64,000 nucleotides of DNA, from NCBI RefSeq assembly GCF_016924645.1, contig NZ_JAFFJV010000001.1:62001-126000 (forward strand), written 5' to 3'. This document shows, in pieces, positions 1-8,099 of the stretch. Numbering within the stretch: position 1 is the first letter of the stretch; each line of letters starts with the position of its first letter. The stretch is from Rufibacter psychrotolerans. GTDB lineage: Bacteria > Bacteroidota > Bacteroidia > Cytophagales > Hymenobacteraceae. The notes beneath the pieces are model-generated. The model had not been told where the DNA came from, did not search any database, and saw only the letters and a program-made list of their open reading frames with translations. The position numbers were made by a program, and so were the translations under genes.

Positions 1-308
1 TCATGGAGCGCCTGGCCATTGCCGGTATTCATGTGCTGGAGGCCCGCATCAGTTACCTGGCCTACGCCCAGGAAATTGCCAGCGCCATGCTGCAACGCCA
101 GCAAGCCACCGCCATTGTGGCGGCCCGCGCCAAGATTGTGGAAGGGGCCGTGGGCATGGTAGAGATGGCCCTGGCGGAGCTCAGCGACAAGCGCCTGGTA
201 GACTTTGACGAGGAGCGCAAGGCCGCCATGGTAAGCAACCTCATGGTGGTCCTGTGCTCTGACCGGGCCGTGGCCCCCGTGGTAAATGCCGGAACTTTAC
301 ATCATTGA
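1..308 (+). CDS. SPFH/band-7 (prohibitin-like) protein, C-terminal fragment
   Basis: The reading frame is open from the left edge, so only the last ~102 residues are present; the ATG at position 3 is an internal Met, not the start. The Ala/Glu/Arg-rich helix ([19 protein letters not shown], then an Ile/Val-Ala-Ala-Arg-Lys stretch) and the MVEMALAEL segment match the C-terminal coiled coil of bacterial SPFH proteins, membrane-associated scaffolds that oligomerise. The membrane anchor and SPFH core lie outside the window. It ends 3 nt before a small ribbon-helix-helix-like gene, a pairing I recall as common in Bacteroidota, so the two are probably cotranscribed. Confident at family level only. 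Confidence 0.7.
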   Translation, partial: MERLAIAGIHVLEARISYLAYAQEIASAMLQRQQATAIVAARAKIVEGAVGMVEMALAELSDKRLVDFDEERKAAMVSNLMVVLCSDRAVAPVVNAGTLHH

Positions 309-311
309 TCA

Positions 312-515
312 ATGGCCGATAAAAAATCGTTTGCCCTGCGCATGAACGCTGAGATGCTGAAGGCCGTGGAGAAATGGGCTGCAGACGAGTTCAGGAGTAC
401 CAACGGCCAGATTGAATGGATCATTCAGGAGGCCCTCAAAAAATCTGGCCGGCTGCCCAAACCAGACACGGAGGCTCCGCCCGAGGAGAGCGCCCCAGCC
501 CAGCCCCCGGAATAA
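312..515 (+). CDS. Arc-family-like ribbon-helix-helix protein
   Basis: A 67-residue protein starting 3 nt after the SPFH stop. Residues 5-12 (KSFALRMN) resemble the short DNA-contacting beta strand of Arc/MetJ folds, followed by two amphipathic helices (AEMLKAVEKWAADEF and GQIEWIIQEALKKSG). The last 20 residues are Pro/Glu/Ala-rich and probably disordered. Arc-type proteins dimerise through the strand and bind DNA operators. The tight spacing suggests translational coupling to the SPFH gene; whether it regulates that operon is inference. Confidence 0.65.
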   Translation: MADKKSFALRMNAEMLKAVEKWAADEFRSTNGQIEWIIQEALKKSGRLPKPDTEAPPEESAPAQPPE

Positions 516-867
516 GGAGCGTTCTGCCTGATCTAAAGCCACTTGCCTGCCTAGCCCTGCGCTGCGTCCCTGCCCGCGTGTTCCAAACCACGCCCGGGCA
601 GGAACGCAACGTTTTTCAGGGCAACGTAAATTTTAGAGAGCGGTCTAACTTTTGGGCCGGGCTGCCGTACATAAGGGCCTCTATAGATATATAGATACTT
701 GTATATATGAACCTCGCAGTAACTATATACCTCCCGCTGGAAAACTAGTAGAAATGCGCCCGGAATTTAGGTAGTTATCTGATTGGGATTGACCAAAATA
801 TAGATAACTTAAGCAAACGTTAATCTCCCTTACATACACCTCCACTACTAAAGCTTAATTTGAACAT
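516..867. other. Intergenic region upstream of ino1
   Basis: About 350 bases without a convincing gene. An overlapping 92-codon frame (416-694) is low-quality and partly a shadow of the Arc-like gene. From about 680 the sequence becomes AT-rich with runs of TATATA, which contrasts with the GC-rich coding around it and fits a promoter/leader for ino1. No exact TAnnTTTG box is seen; TTAATTTG at 854-861, just before the start codon, is the nearest resemblance. Confidence 0.4.
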
Positions 868-2193
868 ATGGACTATCAAGTAAAAGAAGCCAAAGGACGC
901 TTAGGAATCCTGATCCCAGGTTTGGGTGCGGTGGCCACCACCTTCATTGCCGGGGTAGAAGCCGTGAAGAAAGGCCTGGCGCAGCCCATCGGGTCCCTCA
1001 CCCAGATGGGAAACATCCGGTTGGGCAAGCGCACGGAGAACAGATACCCCCTAATCAAGGATTTCGTGCCTCTGGCAGATCTGAACAATATCGTATTCGG
1101 CGGCTGGGACGTGTACGCCGACAACGTGTTTGAGGCGGCGGTGAACGCCAAAGTGCTGGAGCCCATGCTGCTGCACGCCGTCAAACCCGAGCTGGAGGCC
1201 CTCAAGCCCATGAAAGCGGTGTTTGACAAGTCCTACGCCCGCAACCTGGACGGCACCCACGTAAAAGAGGGCGCCGACAAGATGGAGCTGGCCGAAATGC
1301 TGATGGACGACATCCAGAACTTCCGGGAGGCGAACGCCTGCGACCGCCTGGTGATGGTATGGTGCGGCTCCACCGAGATCTACATCGAGGAGTCTGCCGT
1401 GCACCAGAGCATTGAGGCGTTTGAGGAAGGCCTGCGCAACAACGACCCGGCCATCGCGCCTAGCATGATCTACGCCTACGCGGCCATCAAATCGGGGGTG
1501 CCTTTCGCCAACGGCGCGCCTAACCTGACCGTGGACATCCCGGCCCTGGTGGAGCTTGCCAGAGAGCACGGCATCGCCATCTCCGGCAAGGACTTCAAGA
1601 CCGGTCAGACCCTGATGAAGACCATCCTGGCCCCTGGGCTGCACGCCCGCGCTTTGGGGGTGAGAGGTTGGTTCTCCTCCAACATCCTGGGGAACCGTGA
1701 TGGCTACGTTTTGGACCACCCGGACAACTTCAAGACCAAAGAGGTAAGCAAGCTGAGCGTGCTGGACGAGATCTTCAAGCCCGAGTCTAACCCAGAGCTC
1801 TACGGAGACATGTACCACAAGGTGCGCATCAACTACTACCCTCCTCATGGTGACAACAAGGAGAGCTGGGACAACATTGACATCTTCGGGTGGCTGGGCT
1901 ACCAGATGCAGATCAAGATCAACTTCCTGTGCCGCGACTCCATTTTAGCGGCTCCGCTGGTGCTGGACCTTGCCCTGTTCACCGACCTGGCGCAGAGAGC
2001 CGGCATGAGCGGCATCCAGGAGTGGCTGAGCTTTTACTACAAGTCGCCGCAGACCGCTGAGGGCCTGGCACCGGAGCACGACATCTTCAAGCAGCTGATG
2101 AAGCTGCAGAACACCCTGCGCCACATGATGGGCGAGGACCTGATCACCCACCTGGGCCTGGATTACTACCAGGATTTAGTGGAAGCCTTGTAA
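868..2193 (+). CDS. ino1: Inositol-3-phosphate synthase
   Basis: 441 residues, normal for bacterial myo-inositol-1-phosphate synthases. The enzyme converts glucose 6-phosphate to inositol 3-phosphate using tightly bound NAD. The Rossmann signature GLGAVATTF is at residues 18-26. Family motifs follow: GKDFKTGQTLMKT near 239-251, the GNRDGY segment near 274, and the lysine-containing KINFLCRDSILAAPLVLDL region near 350-369, which supplies active-site lysine and aspartate. The ATG at 868 gives the expected N terminus. GtrA and a CDP-alcohol phosphatidyltransferase follow on the same strand, so the product is probably used for phosphatidylinositol-type lipids. Confidence 0.93.
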   Translation: MDYQVKEAKGRLGILIPGLGAVATTFIAGVEAVKKGLAQPIGSLTQMGNIRLGKRTENRYPLIKDFVPLADLNNIVFGGWDVYADNVFEAAVNAKVLEPMLLHAVKPELEALKPMKAVFDKSYARNLDGTHVKEGADKMELAEMLMDDIQNFREANACDRLVMVWCGSTEIYIEESAVHQSIEAFEEGLRNNDPAIAPSMIYAYAAIKSGVPFANGAPNLTVDIPALVELAREHGIAISGKDFKTGQTLMKTILAPGLHARALGVRGWFSSNILGNRDGYVLDHPDNFKTKEVSKLSVLDEIFKPESNPELYGDMYHKVRINYYPPHGDNKESWDNIDIFGWLGYQMQIKINFLCRDSILAAPLVLDLALFTDLAQRAGMSGIQEWLSFYYKSPQTAEGLAPEHDIFKQLMKLQNTLRHMMGEDLITHLGLDYYQDLVEAL

Positions 2194-2428
2194 CCAGAAA
2201 TGCAGCACAACGCTGTTGGTTCTTAAAACCAAGAGGGAGGAGGTACCCGTAAGATAGCTTGCGTAAGCGGCCGTTGGGGTTGCCTCCTCCTTTGTTGTAC
2301 CAGGGAGTAGTGCCAACCTCCTTGCTGCCCCTCTAGTCTTAAAATACTGGGCAGCCACCAGGGCTGTAGGGAGGGGATTGGGCTACGCTTGTCTCTTAAA
2401 TTTTTTGATTCACGTTAAGGTGCTTTAA

Positions 2429-2800
2429 ATGCAGACCTTCATAAAGGCGCAAACGGCCTCGCTGGGAGCCACCGTCGTTGATTTTCTGGTCACGGTGCTG
2501 GCAGTGGAGATATTCAAGAGCTGGTACGTGTCGGCCTCTTTCATGGGGACCGTCTGCGGGGGCATTTTCCATTTTTCGCTGGGGCGGTCCTGGGTGTTTC
2601 ATTCCCAGGACCCCAAGGTGGGCACGCAGGCCATGCGTTATTTCGTGATCTGGAACGGCAGCCTGTTCCTCAACGCGGCGGGCGTGTACCTGATCACCCA
2701 TTACGCGGGCATCAGCTATATTATTTCTAAGGTAATTTCTTCGCTTCTGGTAGGAATTGGGTATAATTACTTGATGCAAAAGAAGTTTGTGTTTAGATAA
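2429..2800 (+). CDS. GtrA-family membrane protein
   Basis: 123 residues with four predicted membrane helices (about 10-32, 37-55, 73-92 and 97-115), the full GtrA fold. GtrA-like proteins are thought to move polyprenyl-phosphate-linked sugars across the inner membrane or to assist membrane glycosyltransferases; the substrate cannot be read from sequence. The conserved FHFSLGRSWVF segment between helices 2 and 3 is typical. It sits between ino1 and a phosphatidylinositol-synthase-like gene (35 nt downstream), suggesting a role in glycosylating or moving an inositol lipid. That link is inference. Confidence 0.85.
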   Translation: MQTFIKAQTASLGATVVDFLVTVLAVEIFKSWYVSASFMGTVCGGIFHFSLGRSWVFHSQDPKVGTQAMRYFVIWNGSLFLNAAGVYLITHYAGISYIISKVISSLLVGIGYNYLMQKKFVFR

Positions 2801-2835
2801 GGTGCGCTTTTTGGTAACTCTTTGATGCTGGGCAT

Positions 2836-3618
2836 ATGGAAGCAAGTGAAAAAATTGGCCTGAATACCAACTTTGAGGTAAAGAAAAATAAGGAGGAAAA
2901 GGCCTGGAAGGTGTTCCTGCAACAGGGCATTTACAAGATTGTGAACCCCTTTGTGCGCCTCCTGATAAAGCTGGGCTTTACGCCCAACGCCGTTACCACC
3001 ACCGGGTTTATCATGAACGTGGGGGTGGCGGTGATCTTTGTGGTAGGCGGCGAAAGCGAAAACCGCGACGACCTCTCGTACGTGGGCTGGGCCGGTTTCC
3101 TGATCATGATGGCCGGCCTGTTTGACATGCTGGACGGCCAGGTGGCCCGCATGGGCAAAATGGGCTCTACCTTCGGGGCGCTGTATGACTCCGTGCTGGA
3201 CCGCTACAGTGAGCTGGTCATGTTCCTGGGCATCTGCTACTACCTCATGGCCCACCATTACTTCCTGAGTTCGCTCTTCGCGTTTATTGCCATGATTGGC
3301 TCCATGATGGTGAGCTACACCCGCGCCCGCGCCGAGGGCCTGGGCGTGGACTGCAAGGGCGGCTTCTTCCAGCGCCCTGAGCGGGTGGTGCTGATTGCCC
3401 TGGCAGGAATGTTCTGCGGCATTGCCTCCTCCCTTATTGGCGGCGACTACAAACTCTACATTCCGGGCCTGCCGTTCCACGTGTTTGAGACCATGTCTAT
3501 CTTCACGGTGCCCATTACGGTGCTGGCCATCTTTACCAACGTAACGGCCATTACCCGCCTGCGCGAAGCCAAAAAAGCCATAGAACTCAAAGAAAAACGC
3601 CAGGCCGAAGGGCTGTAA
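2836..3618 (+). CDS. CDP-alcohol phosphatidyltransferase (phosphatidylinositol-phosphate synthase-like)
   Basis: 260 residues with the complete CDP-alcohol phosphatidyltransferase signature D-x2-D-G-x2-A-R-x8-G-x3-D-x3-D at residues 97-122 (DMLDGQVAR ... GALYDSVLD). These aspartates bind two metal ions and the CDP-diacylglycerol pyrophosphate. Several hydrophobic helices surround it, as in the six-helix family fold. The N-terminal ~35 residues are charged and cytosolic. With ino1 two genes upstream, the likely acceptor is inositol phosphate, giving phosphatidylinositol phosphate; the family alone would also allow glycerol-phosphate or other alcohols. Its 3' end is followed by a perfect terminator-like palindrome. 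Confidence 0.85.
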   Translation: MEASEKIGLNTNFEVKKNKEEKAWKVFLQQGIYKIVNPFVRLLIKLGFTPNAVTTTGFIMNVGVAVIFVVGGESENRDDLSYVGWAGFLIMMAGLFDMLDGQVARMGKMGSTFGALYDSVLDRYSELVMFLGICYYLMAHHYFLSSLFAFIAMIGSMMVSYTRARAEGLGVDCKGGFFQRPERVVLIALAGMFCGIASSLIGGDYKLYIPGLPFHVFETMSIFTVPITVLAIFTNVTAITRLREAKKAIELKEKRQAEGL

Positions 3619-3643
3619 AGCAGGAGTTCCTGTGCAGTTAGTA

Positions 3644-3690
3644 AGCGTTTCAGGGCTGTTTTACCCAAAACAGCCCCGAAACGCTTTTTT
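3644..3690 (+). terminator. Rho-independent terminator built from repeat copy 1
   Basis: A 19-bp stem (one G-U pair) with loop ACCC, followed by TTTTTT at 3685-3690. It lies 26 nt after the phosphatidyltransferase stop, between convergent genes. The core is a member of the 36-bp palindrome family. Confidence 0.75.
3647..3682. repeat. 36-bp palindrome family, copy 1
   Basis: Arms GTTTCAGGGCTGTTTT and AAAACAGCCCCGAAAC around ACCC. Near-perfect pairing, extended by flanking AGC/GCT. It sits between the 3' ends of two convergent genes. Confidence 0.8.
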
Positions 3691-4690
3691 ATTGAACACC
3701 GCTGGCGCCCTCAAACAGCTCCAGCATGGGCTCGCCGTCCAGTTTGGGAATGGGCACGCCCAGGAGTTCGGCAATGGTGGGGGCTATGTCTGCCTGGGAA
3801 CGGGGCTTGGTGGCCACGGTGCCGGGTTCCACGTCGGGGCCCAGCACCAGCAAGCTGATGTGGCGGCAGCCCTCGCAGCCGTCGCCGTGGTTCTGGAAAC
3901 GCTCGCCCGTATGGCGGCCGTGGTCGTTGGTGACCAGCAGGGTGGTGGTGTTCCGGTATGAAGGGTGTTTTTGGAGCCATTTCCACAGATCGGCCACCAT
4001 CTGGTCGGTTTCTTCGATAGCGTCCAGGTAGCCCGACCAGTCGCCCTCGTGCGCCTCGGAATCGGGCCCCTTGAGGTTGAGCAGTACGGCGTGGGGCGTG
4101 TGTTTGGCCAGGATCTGCTTGGCCACGCGCAGGGTGGTGGTGTCATCGCGGTAGCCCGAGCCCAGGCCTTCCACTCCGCAGTCCACCGAGGGGGCAAACG
4201 CCGCCGCCGGCTCCTCGCTGGTGGTGCGGGCCAGGATTTCCAGCTTGTCTTTGCTGGTAATGATCCAGGCCTTGTGGGCCGGCGCGCCGGTGTGCTGGCG
4301 GTAATAATGGAACACCGAAGGAGCCTCGGGCACCTCCCTGCCCCGGTTGCTGAGCCGCTGGTAATTGCCCGTCATGAGCGCCACGTGCCCCGGGTTGGTG
4401 AGGGTAACGCCCTTGTTGTAAAAAGCCGGGTGAAACACGCCCTTGGGGGCCAGTTCCCGGGCCATGTGCCGGATGTGGCGGTGGGTAGAGTCGCCCCACG
4501 ACTCGGTGTATCTCACGCCGTCAATCACCACCACTACCACGTTCTGGGTGGCGTAGGTGCGCTGGGGCTGCAGCAGCACGGTGGCTGCCGCCGGTACCGT
4601 CTCGTGCTTGCCCGCCGAAGTAGACTGGCAGGCGCTAACTCCCAGGCCAGAAAGCAGTGCCAATACATTGATCCAAAAGCCTTTCAACAT
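3689..4690 (-). CDS. Alkaline phosphatase-family lipoprotein (type I phosphodiesterase-like)
   Basis: 333 residues. An N-terminal signal with lipobox VSAC (Cys21) predicts an outer-membrane or periplasmic lipoprotein. The alkaline-phosphatase-superfamily metal site is visible: VVVVIDG (Asp57), TLTNPGHVALMTG with nucleophile Thr98, a DSEAH segment, a VTNDHGRHTG segment and NHGDGCEGCRH. This resembles nucleotide pyrophosphatase/phosphodiesterase-like enzymes rather than classic PhoA. It is 31 nt downstream of namZ on the same strand, so it probably shares an operon with namZ and nagZ. A role on wall- or lipid-linked phosphoesters is plausible but inferred. Confidence 0.8.
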   Translation of the reverse strand: MLKGFWINVLALLSGLGVSACQSTSAGKHETVPAAATVLLQPQRTYATQNVVVVVIDGVRYTESWGDSTHRHIRHMARELAPKGVFHPAFYNKGVTLTNPGHVALMTGNYQRLSNRGREVPEAPSVFHYYRQHTGAPAHKAWIITSKDKLEILARTTSEEPAAAFAPSVDCGVEGLGSGYRDDTTTLRVAKQILAKHTPHAVLLNLKGPDSEAHEGDWSGYLDAIEETDQMVADLWKWLQKHPSYRNTTTLLVTNDHGRHTGERFQNHGDGCEGCRHISLLVLGPDVEPGTVATKPRSQADIAPTIAELLGVPIPKLDGEPMLELFEGASGVQ

Positions 4691-4721
4691 GTATCCTTTC
4701 TGTATGGTTGATAGTTGTCTA

Positions 4722-6005
4722 CTACGGATACAGCAGGTATTTGGCTCGCACTTGCTTGAAATAATCTAATTCAGGGCCCCAGCTGGCGATGATGCCGGCC
4801 GGGGTGTCGCCGGCTTGGAGGCGTTGCCGGGTCACGTCGGTTTTCCAGAGCCCGTCCAGGCGGCTGTTCTTCCATTCCAGCTGGGTAGGGTAGAGCGTCT
4901 TGAGCGCATGAATGATGTACACCGAAGCCTTGGCCGACTCAAACTTGGTCCGGTCGGTGACCACGGCCTGCACGCCCTGGCAGGTCTGGCCCACAAACTT
5001 GGGCGGGTAAATCCGGATGCCGTCTACCACGCTGTCGGGTTTGAACTGGGCGGGTTTAAAGGTAATGCCCGCCAATTTGTAGCTGTTCAGCTGTTTGGCC
5101 AGTTTTTCGCCGTTTATCCAAGGAGCCCCAATAAACTCAAAGGGTTGCAGGGTGCCCCGGCCCTCTGACACGTTGGTGCCTTCCAGAATACAGGTAGCGG
5201 GGTACAGCGTGGCGGTGGTGAGGTTGAGCATGTTGGGCGAGGGCTTTACCCACGGCAAACCGGTCTGGTCAAACCACTGTGTACGGGCATAGTGGCGCAT
5301 GGGCACCACCAGCAGTTCGGCCTGGGGTAGTTGGCGGGCGCCGCGCTCCCCGTTGAACATGCGGGCCAGTTCACCCACCGTCATGCCGTGCGTGATGGGC
5401 AGGTAATTGGGGCCGGTCACGGGTTCCCTGGCGTTCTTGCCTACGGCGCCGTCTACATAAAGTCCTGTAATGGGGTTGGGCCGGTCCAGCACTACCAGCA
5501 ACTTGTTATTTTCCGCGGCGGCCTCCAGCACCGCAGTCATGGTGGCAATGTAGGTGTAGTAGCGGGCGCCCACATCCTGAATGTCAAAGAGGAGCACGTC
5601 TACGTCCTGCAGCATCTGTGGGGTGGGCTTGCGCACCTTACCGTAGAGCGAGATGACCTTGAGACCGGTTTTGGGGTCCACAGCGTCGGAGACGTGCGTG
5701 TCTGCCTCGCCCCTGATGCCGTGCTCGGGGCTGAACAGCTTCACCAGTTTCACGTCTGGGCGGGCGTGCAGCAGGTCCACAATGTGGCTTCGGTCTGGCA
5801 TGACCCCAGTGTGGTTGGTTAACACGGCCACCCGGCGGTGTTGCAGGTAGGGGAGAAACTCAGGGGTAACCAACCGTTCAATGCCAATGATGACCCGGTC
5901 TGAGGCGGTTTTGGAAGTTTTGCCCGCCTGCGCGAAGGCGGAAAGGGAGGCCGACAGGCCCAGGAGCAGCACGTAAATAACGCTGAGGGAAAGACGTATT
6001 TTCAT
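4722..6005 (-). CDS. namZ: Exo-beta-N-acetylmuramidase NamZ (DUF1343)
   Basis: 427 residues with a signal peptide (cleavage near ASLSAFAQA). The mature protein is a full-length DUF1343 domain: GIERLV near residue 43, VAVLTNHTGVMPD, LFSPEHGIRG, LLFDIQDVGARYYTY, VVLDRPNPITG and the C-terminal EGTNVSEGRGT segment are family hallmarks. NamZ enzymes release N-acetylmuramic acid from the non-reducing end of peptidoglycan fragments. The upstream gene encodes a NagZ-type beta-N-acetylglucosaminidase, the partner activity that exposes MurNAc ends. Both are exported here, so muropeptide breakdown would take place in the periplasm. Confidence 0.9.
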   Translation of the reverse strand: MKIRLSLSVIYVLLLGLSASLSAFAQAGKTSKTASDRVIIGIERLVTPEFLPYLQHRRVAVLTNHTGVMPDRSHIVDLLHARPDVKLVKLFSPEHGIRGEADTHVSDAVDPKTGLKVISLYGKVRKPTPQMLQDVDVLLFDIQDVGARYYTYIATMTAVLEAAAENNKLLVVLDRPNPITGLYVDGAVGKNAREPVTGPNYLPITHGMTVGELARMFNGERGARQLPQAELLVVPMRHYARTQWFDQTGLPWVKPSPNMLNLTTATLYPATCILEGTNVSEGRGTLQPFEFIGAPWINGEKLAKQLNSYKLAGITFKPAQFKPDSVVDGIRIYPPKFVGQTCQGVQAVVTDRTKFESAKASVYIIHALKTLYPTQLEWKNSRLDGLWKTDVTRQRLQAGDTPAGIIASWGPELDYFKQVRAKYLLYP

Positions 6006-6045
6006 GCCTACAATATAGCAAATTGTGCATGTCTTCTACCCATTC

Positions 6046-6081
6046 GTTTAGAGGCTATTTTGGCTAAAACAGTCCCTAAAC
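6046..6081. repeat. 36-bp palindrome family, copy 2
   Basis: Arms GTTTAGAGGCTATTTT and AAAACAGTCCCTAAAC around GGCT; 13 Watson-Crick pairs plus one wobble. It lies 15 nt beyond the nagZ stop, in the nagZ-namZ gap. Confidence 0.7.
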
Positions 6082-6096
6082 AGAAAGGCAGAAAGG

Positions 6097-7902
6097 CTAG
6101 AGCCCGTCACCGTATTTAAAGTGCTTGTTCACCGTGACCGGCAACTTGCCTTGGGGCTTTATGTCACCCATGATCAGTTTGGCCGCGGCAGCCTGCACGG
6201 CGGGCAGTTGCTGGTAGCCTACCACCAGCGCCGTGGCCTGGTGGATGTCCTGAAACCGGTTCAAGGTATAGGCATTGTCAAAGAGCACCACCACGCTGCG
6301 CTTTTTCCGGACCAGCTCGTCCACCAGGGCCCGTTCCTCAGGCGCGAACCCCAGGTTATTGCTGGGCCTGATGCTGGGGCCGTAAATGCTGATAAGCAGC
6401 AGGTCATACTTGAGCAGTTCCTTCCGCAGTTTTTCCAGGTTCTTTTTGTTGGTGCGGCGGGGCAGGAAGAAGTCTTTCACCGCCAGTTGTTCTTTGATTT
6501 TCTTCTGGAAAAAGGTGGTTCTGGTGCCGCCCACAGCCAGGCTGGCTATCTGGCGGCGCTTGCGGTTTTCCAGCGGCAGTACTTTCCTTTTGTTGTGCAG
6601 CAGGGTGAGCGAGCCTTCGGCCAGGTGCCGCAGCATCTCGTGGGCGTGCGGGGCGTGCAGGTCCTGGTACAGGTTTTCTAGCTTGATGGGTTGGTACTTG
6701 TGCAAGCCCACCCAGTACTTGGCCGCCAGCACTTTCTTGCAGCGCCGGTCAATCTCTTGCTGGCTGAGCCGGCCCTGCCGGATGGCCGCTTTGATGGCAG
6801 CCAGGGCCTTGGGCACGTTCACCAGGCGCTCCAGCACGTCGTTGCCCGCTTCCAGAGCCATCACCTCGGCCTCGCCGGGCGCAAAATACTTGGTCACGCC
6901 TTTCATCACCATGGCATCGGTGACAATGAGGCCGCCATAGCCCAGCTCCTCTTTCAGAATTCCCGTGACAATGGGCTTGGACAGGGAAGCCGGCAGGTTA
7001 GGGGTGGAGTCAAGTTTGGGCAGGTGGATGTGGCCTACCATGATGCCGCCCACCCCGCTCTGGATCAGGTGCCGGAACGGGTAGAGTTCCAGCGAGTCCA
7101 GGCGGTTGCGGCCGTAGGGAATCACCGGCAAGTCATAGTGCGAGTCCACGTCGGTGTCGCCGTGGCCGGGAAAGTGCTTGGCGGTGGCAATGATGCCGTT
7201 GTCCTGCATGCCCTGCATCTGGGCCAGGCTTTTGGAGCTTACATCGTCCTTGTTTTCGCCAAAAGCCCGGTAACTGATGATGGGGTTCTGCGGGTTGTTG
7301 TTCACGTCTACCACCGGCGCGAAGTTGAGGTGCATGCCCAGCCGCTTGAACTCAAAGGCCATCTCGGCGCCCATGCGGTAAATAAGACTGTCGTTGTTGA
7401 TGGCGCCCAGCAGCATGGGCAGCGGGTACTGCATGGCGCTGTCCATGCGCATGCCAATGCCGTTTTCGGCGTCCATGCCAATCCAGAGGGGTATTTTGGA
7501 GGCGGCCTGCAGGCGGTTGGTCATCTTGGCCTGCCGTACCGGTCCACCCTGGAAGAAGATAAGCCCACCCACTTTGTACTGCCTGATGAGGCGCAACACA
7601 TCTTCCTCGTGCTGGGGGCCCTGGTTGGAGAAAACCTCCACCATCATGAGCTGGGTGATGCGCTCATCGGGCGTCATGCGCCGGAAGACCGAGTCTACCC
7701 ACTTGTTTTTACGGTGGAGGGTGGTGATGAGCTCGTTGGGGTAGTTGATGGTATCCTCCGGCGAGATGGGCTCAGGCTTGAACACCACAGTCTCCTCGGC
7801 GTGCGGGTCTTTCTTCTTACACGCCGAAAACGCCATGCCTATAACCAGCACGGCCAAACCATAGACAAGCAACGAAAATCTCAGGACAGGAACTGCGGGC
7901 AT
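6097..7902 (-). CDS. nagZ: GH3 beta-N-acetylhexosaminidase (NagZ-type) lipoprotein
   Basis: Start set at the ATG at 7902 (601 residues), because this gives a proper signal (LLVYGLAVLVIGMAFSAC, lipidated Cys28); the frame is open to 8010 but that extension is Arg-rich and not signal-like. The N-terminal half is a GH3 TIM barrel with the NagZ signature KHFPGHGDTDVDSH near residues 242-255, which contains the Asp/His dyad for GlcNAc release. The LIVTDAM segment carries the nucleophile Asp. The C-terminal ~200 residues form the second GH3 domain. It probably removes GlcNAc from wall fragments ahead of NamZ, encoded 91 nt downstream. Confidence 0.88.
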   Translation of the reverse strand: MPAVPVLRFSLLVYGLAVLVIGMAFSACKKKDPHAEETVVFKPEPISPEDTINYPNELITTLHRKNKWVDSVFRRMTPDERITQLMMVEVFSNQGPQHEEDVLRLIRQYKVGGLIFFQGGPVRQAKMTNRLQAASKIPLWIGMDAENGIGMRMDSAMQYPLPMLLGAINNDSLIYRMGAEMAFEFKRLGMHLNFAPVVDVNNNPQNPIISYRAFGENKDDVSSKSLAQMQGMQDNGIIATAKHFPGHGDTDVDSHYDLPVIPYGRNRLDSLELYPFRHLIQSGVGGIMVGHIHLPKLDSTPNLPASLSKPIVTGILKEELGYGGLIVTDAMVMKGVTKYFAPGEAEVMALEAGNDVLERLVNVPKALAAIKAAIRQGRLSQQEIDRRCKKVLAAKYWVGLHKYQPIKLENLYQDLHAPHAHEMLRHLAEGSLTLLHNKRKVLPLENRKRRQIASLAVGGTRTTFFQKKIKEQLAVKDFFLPRRTNKKNLEKLRKELLKYDLLLISIYGPSIRPSNNLGFAPEERALVDELVRKKRSVVVLFDNAYTLNRFQDIHQATALVVGYQQLPAVQAAAAKLIMGDIKPQGKLPVTVNKHFKYGDGL

Positions 7903-8060
7903 TATCAAACTGGGTGTAGGGTGCAATAGCTGGCCAAGCGCGGGGGAATGCGCTGCCAAGGCCTTTACCTTACGGCAACGGCGGGTGATGGTTAAACCGG
8001 CGTTGCGCAAATGGTCAAATCAACTACGCGGGAGGTCAAGAGCGGGGTTGGCCGGGGGCG

Positions 8061-8068
8061 TAGCTTTG
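8061..8068 (+). promoter_or_regulatory. Bacteroidota minus-7 box (TAGCTTTG)
   Basis: Exact match to TAnnTTTG, 31 nt before the ATG at 8100. No TTTG was seen at the usual minus-33 distance. Confidence 0.45.
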
Positions 8069-8099
8069 TACCATCCAATCACTTAACGCAAAGCAGGTC

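Noticed and set aside
1051..1848. 265-codon antisense frame across ino1
   Set aside because: A shadow of the GC-rich ino1 codons: high Val/Gly/His content and no family.
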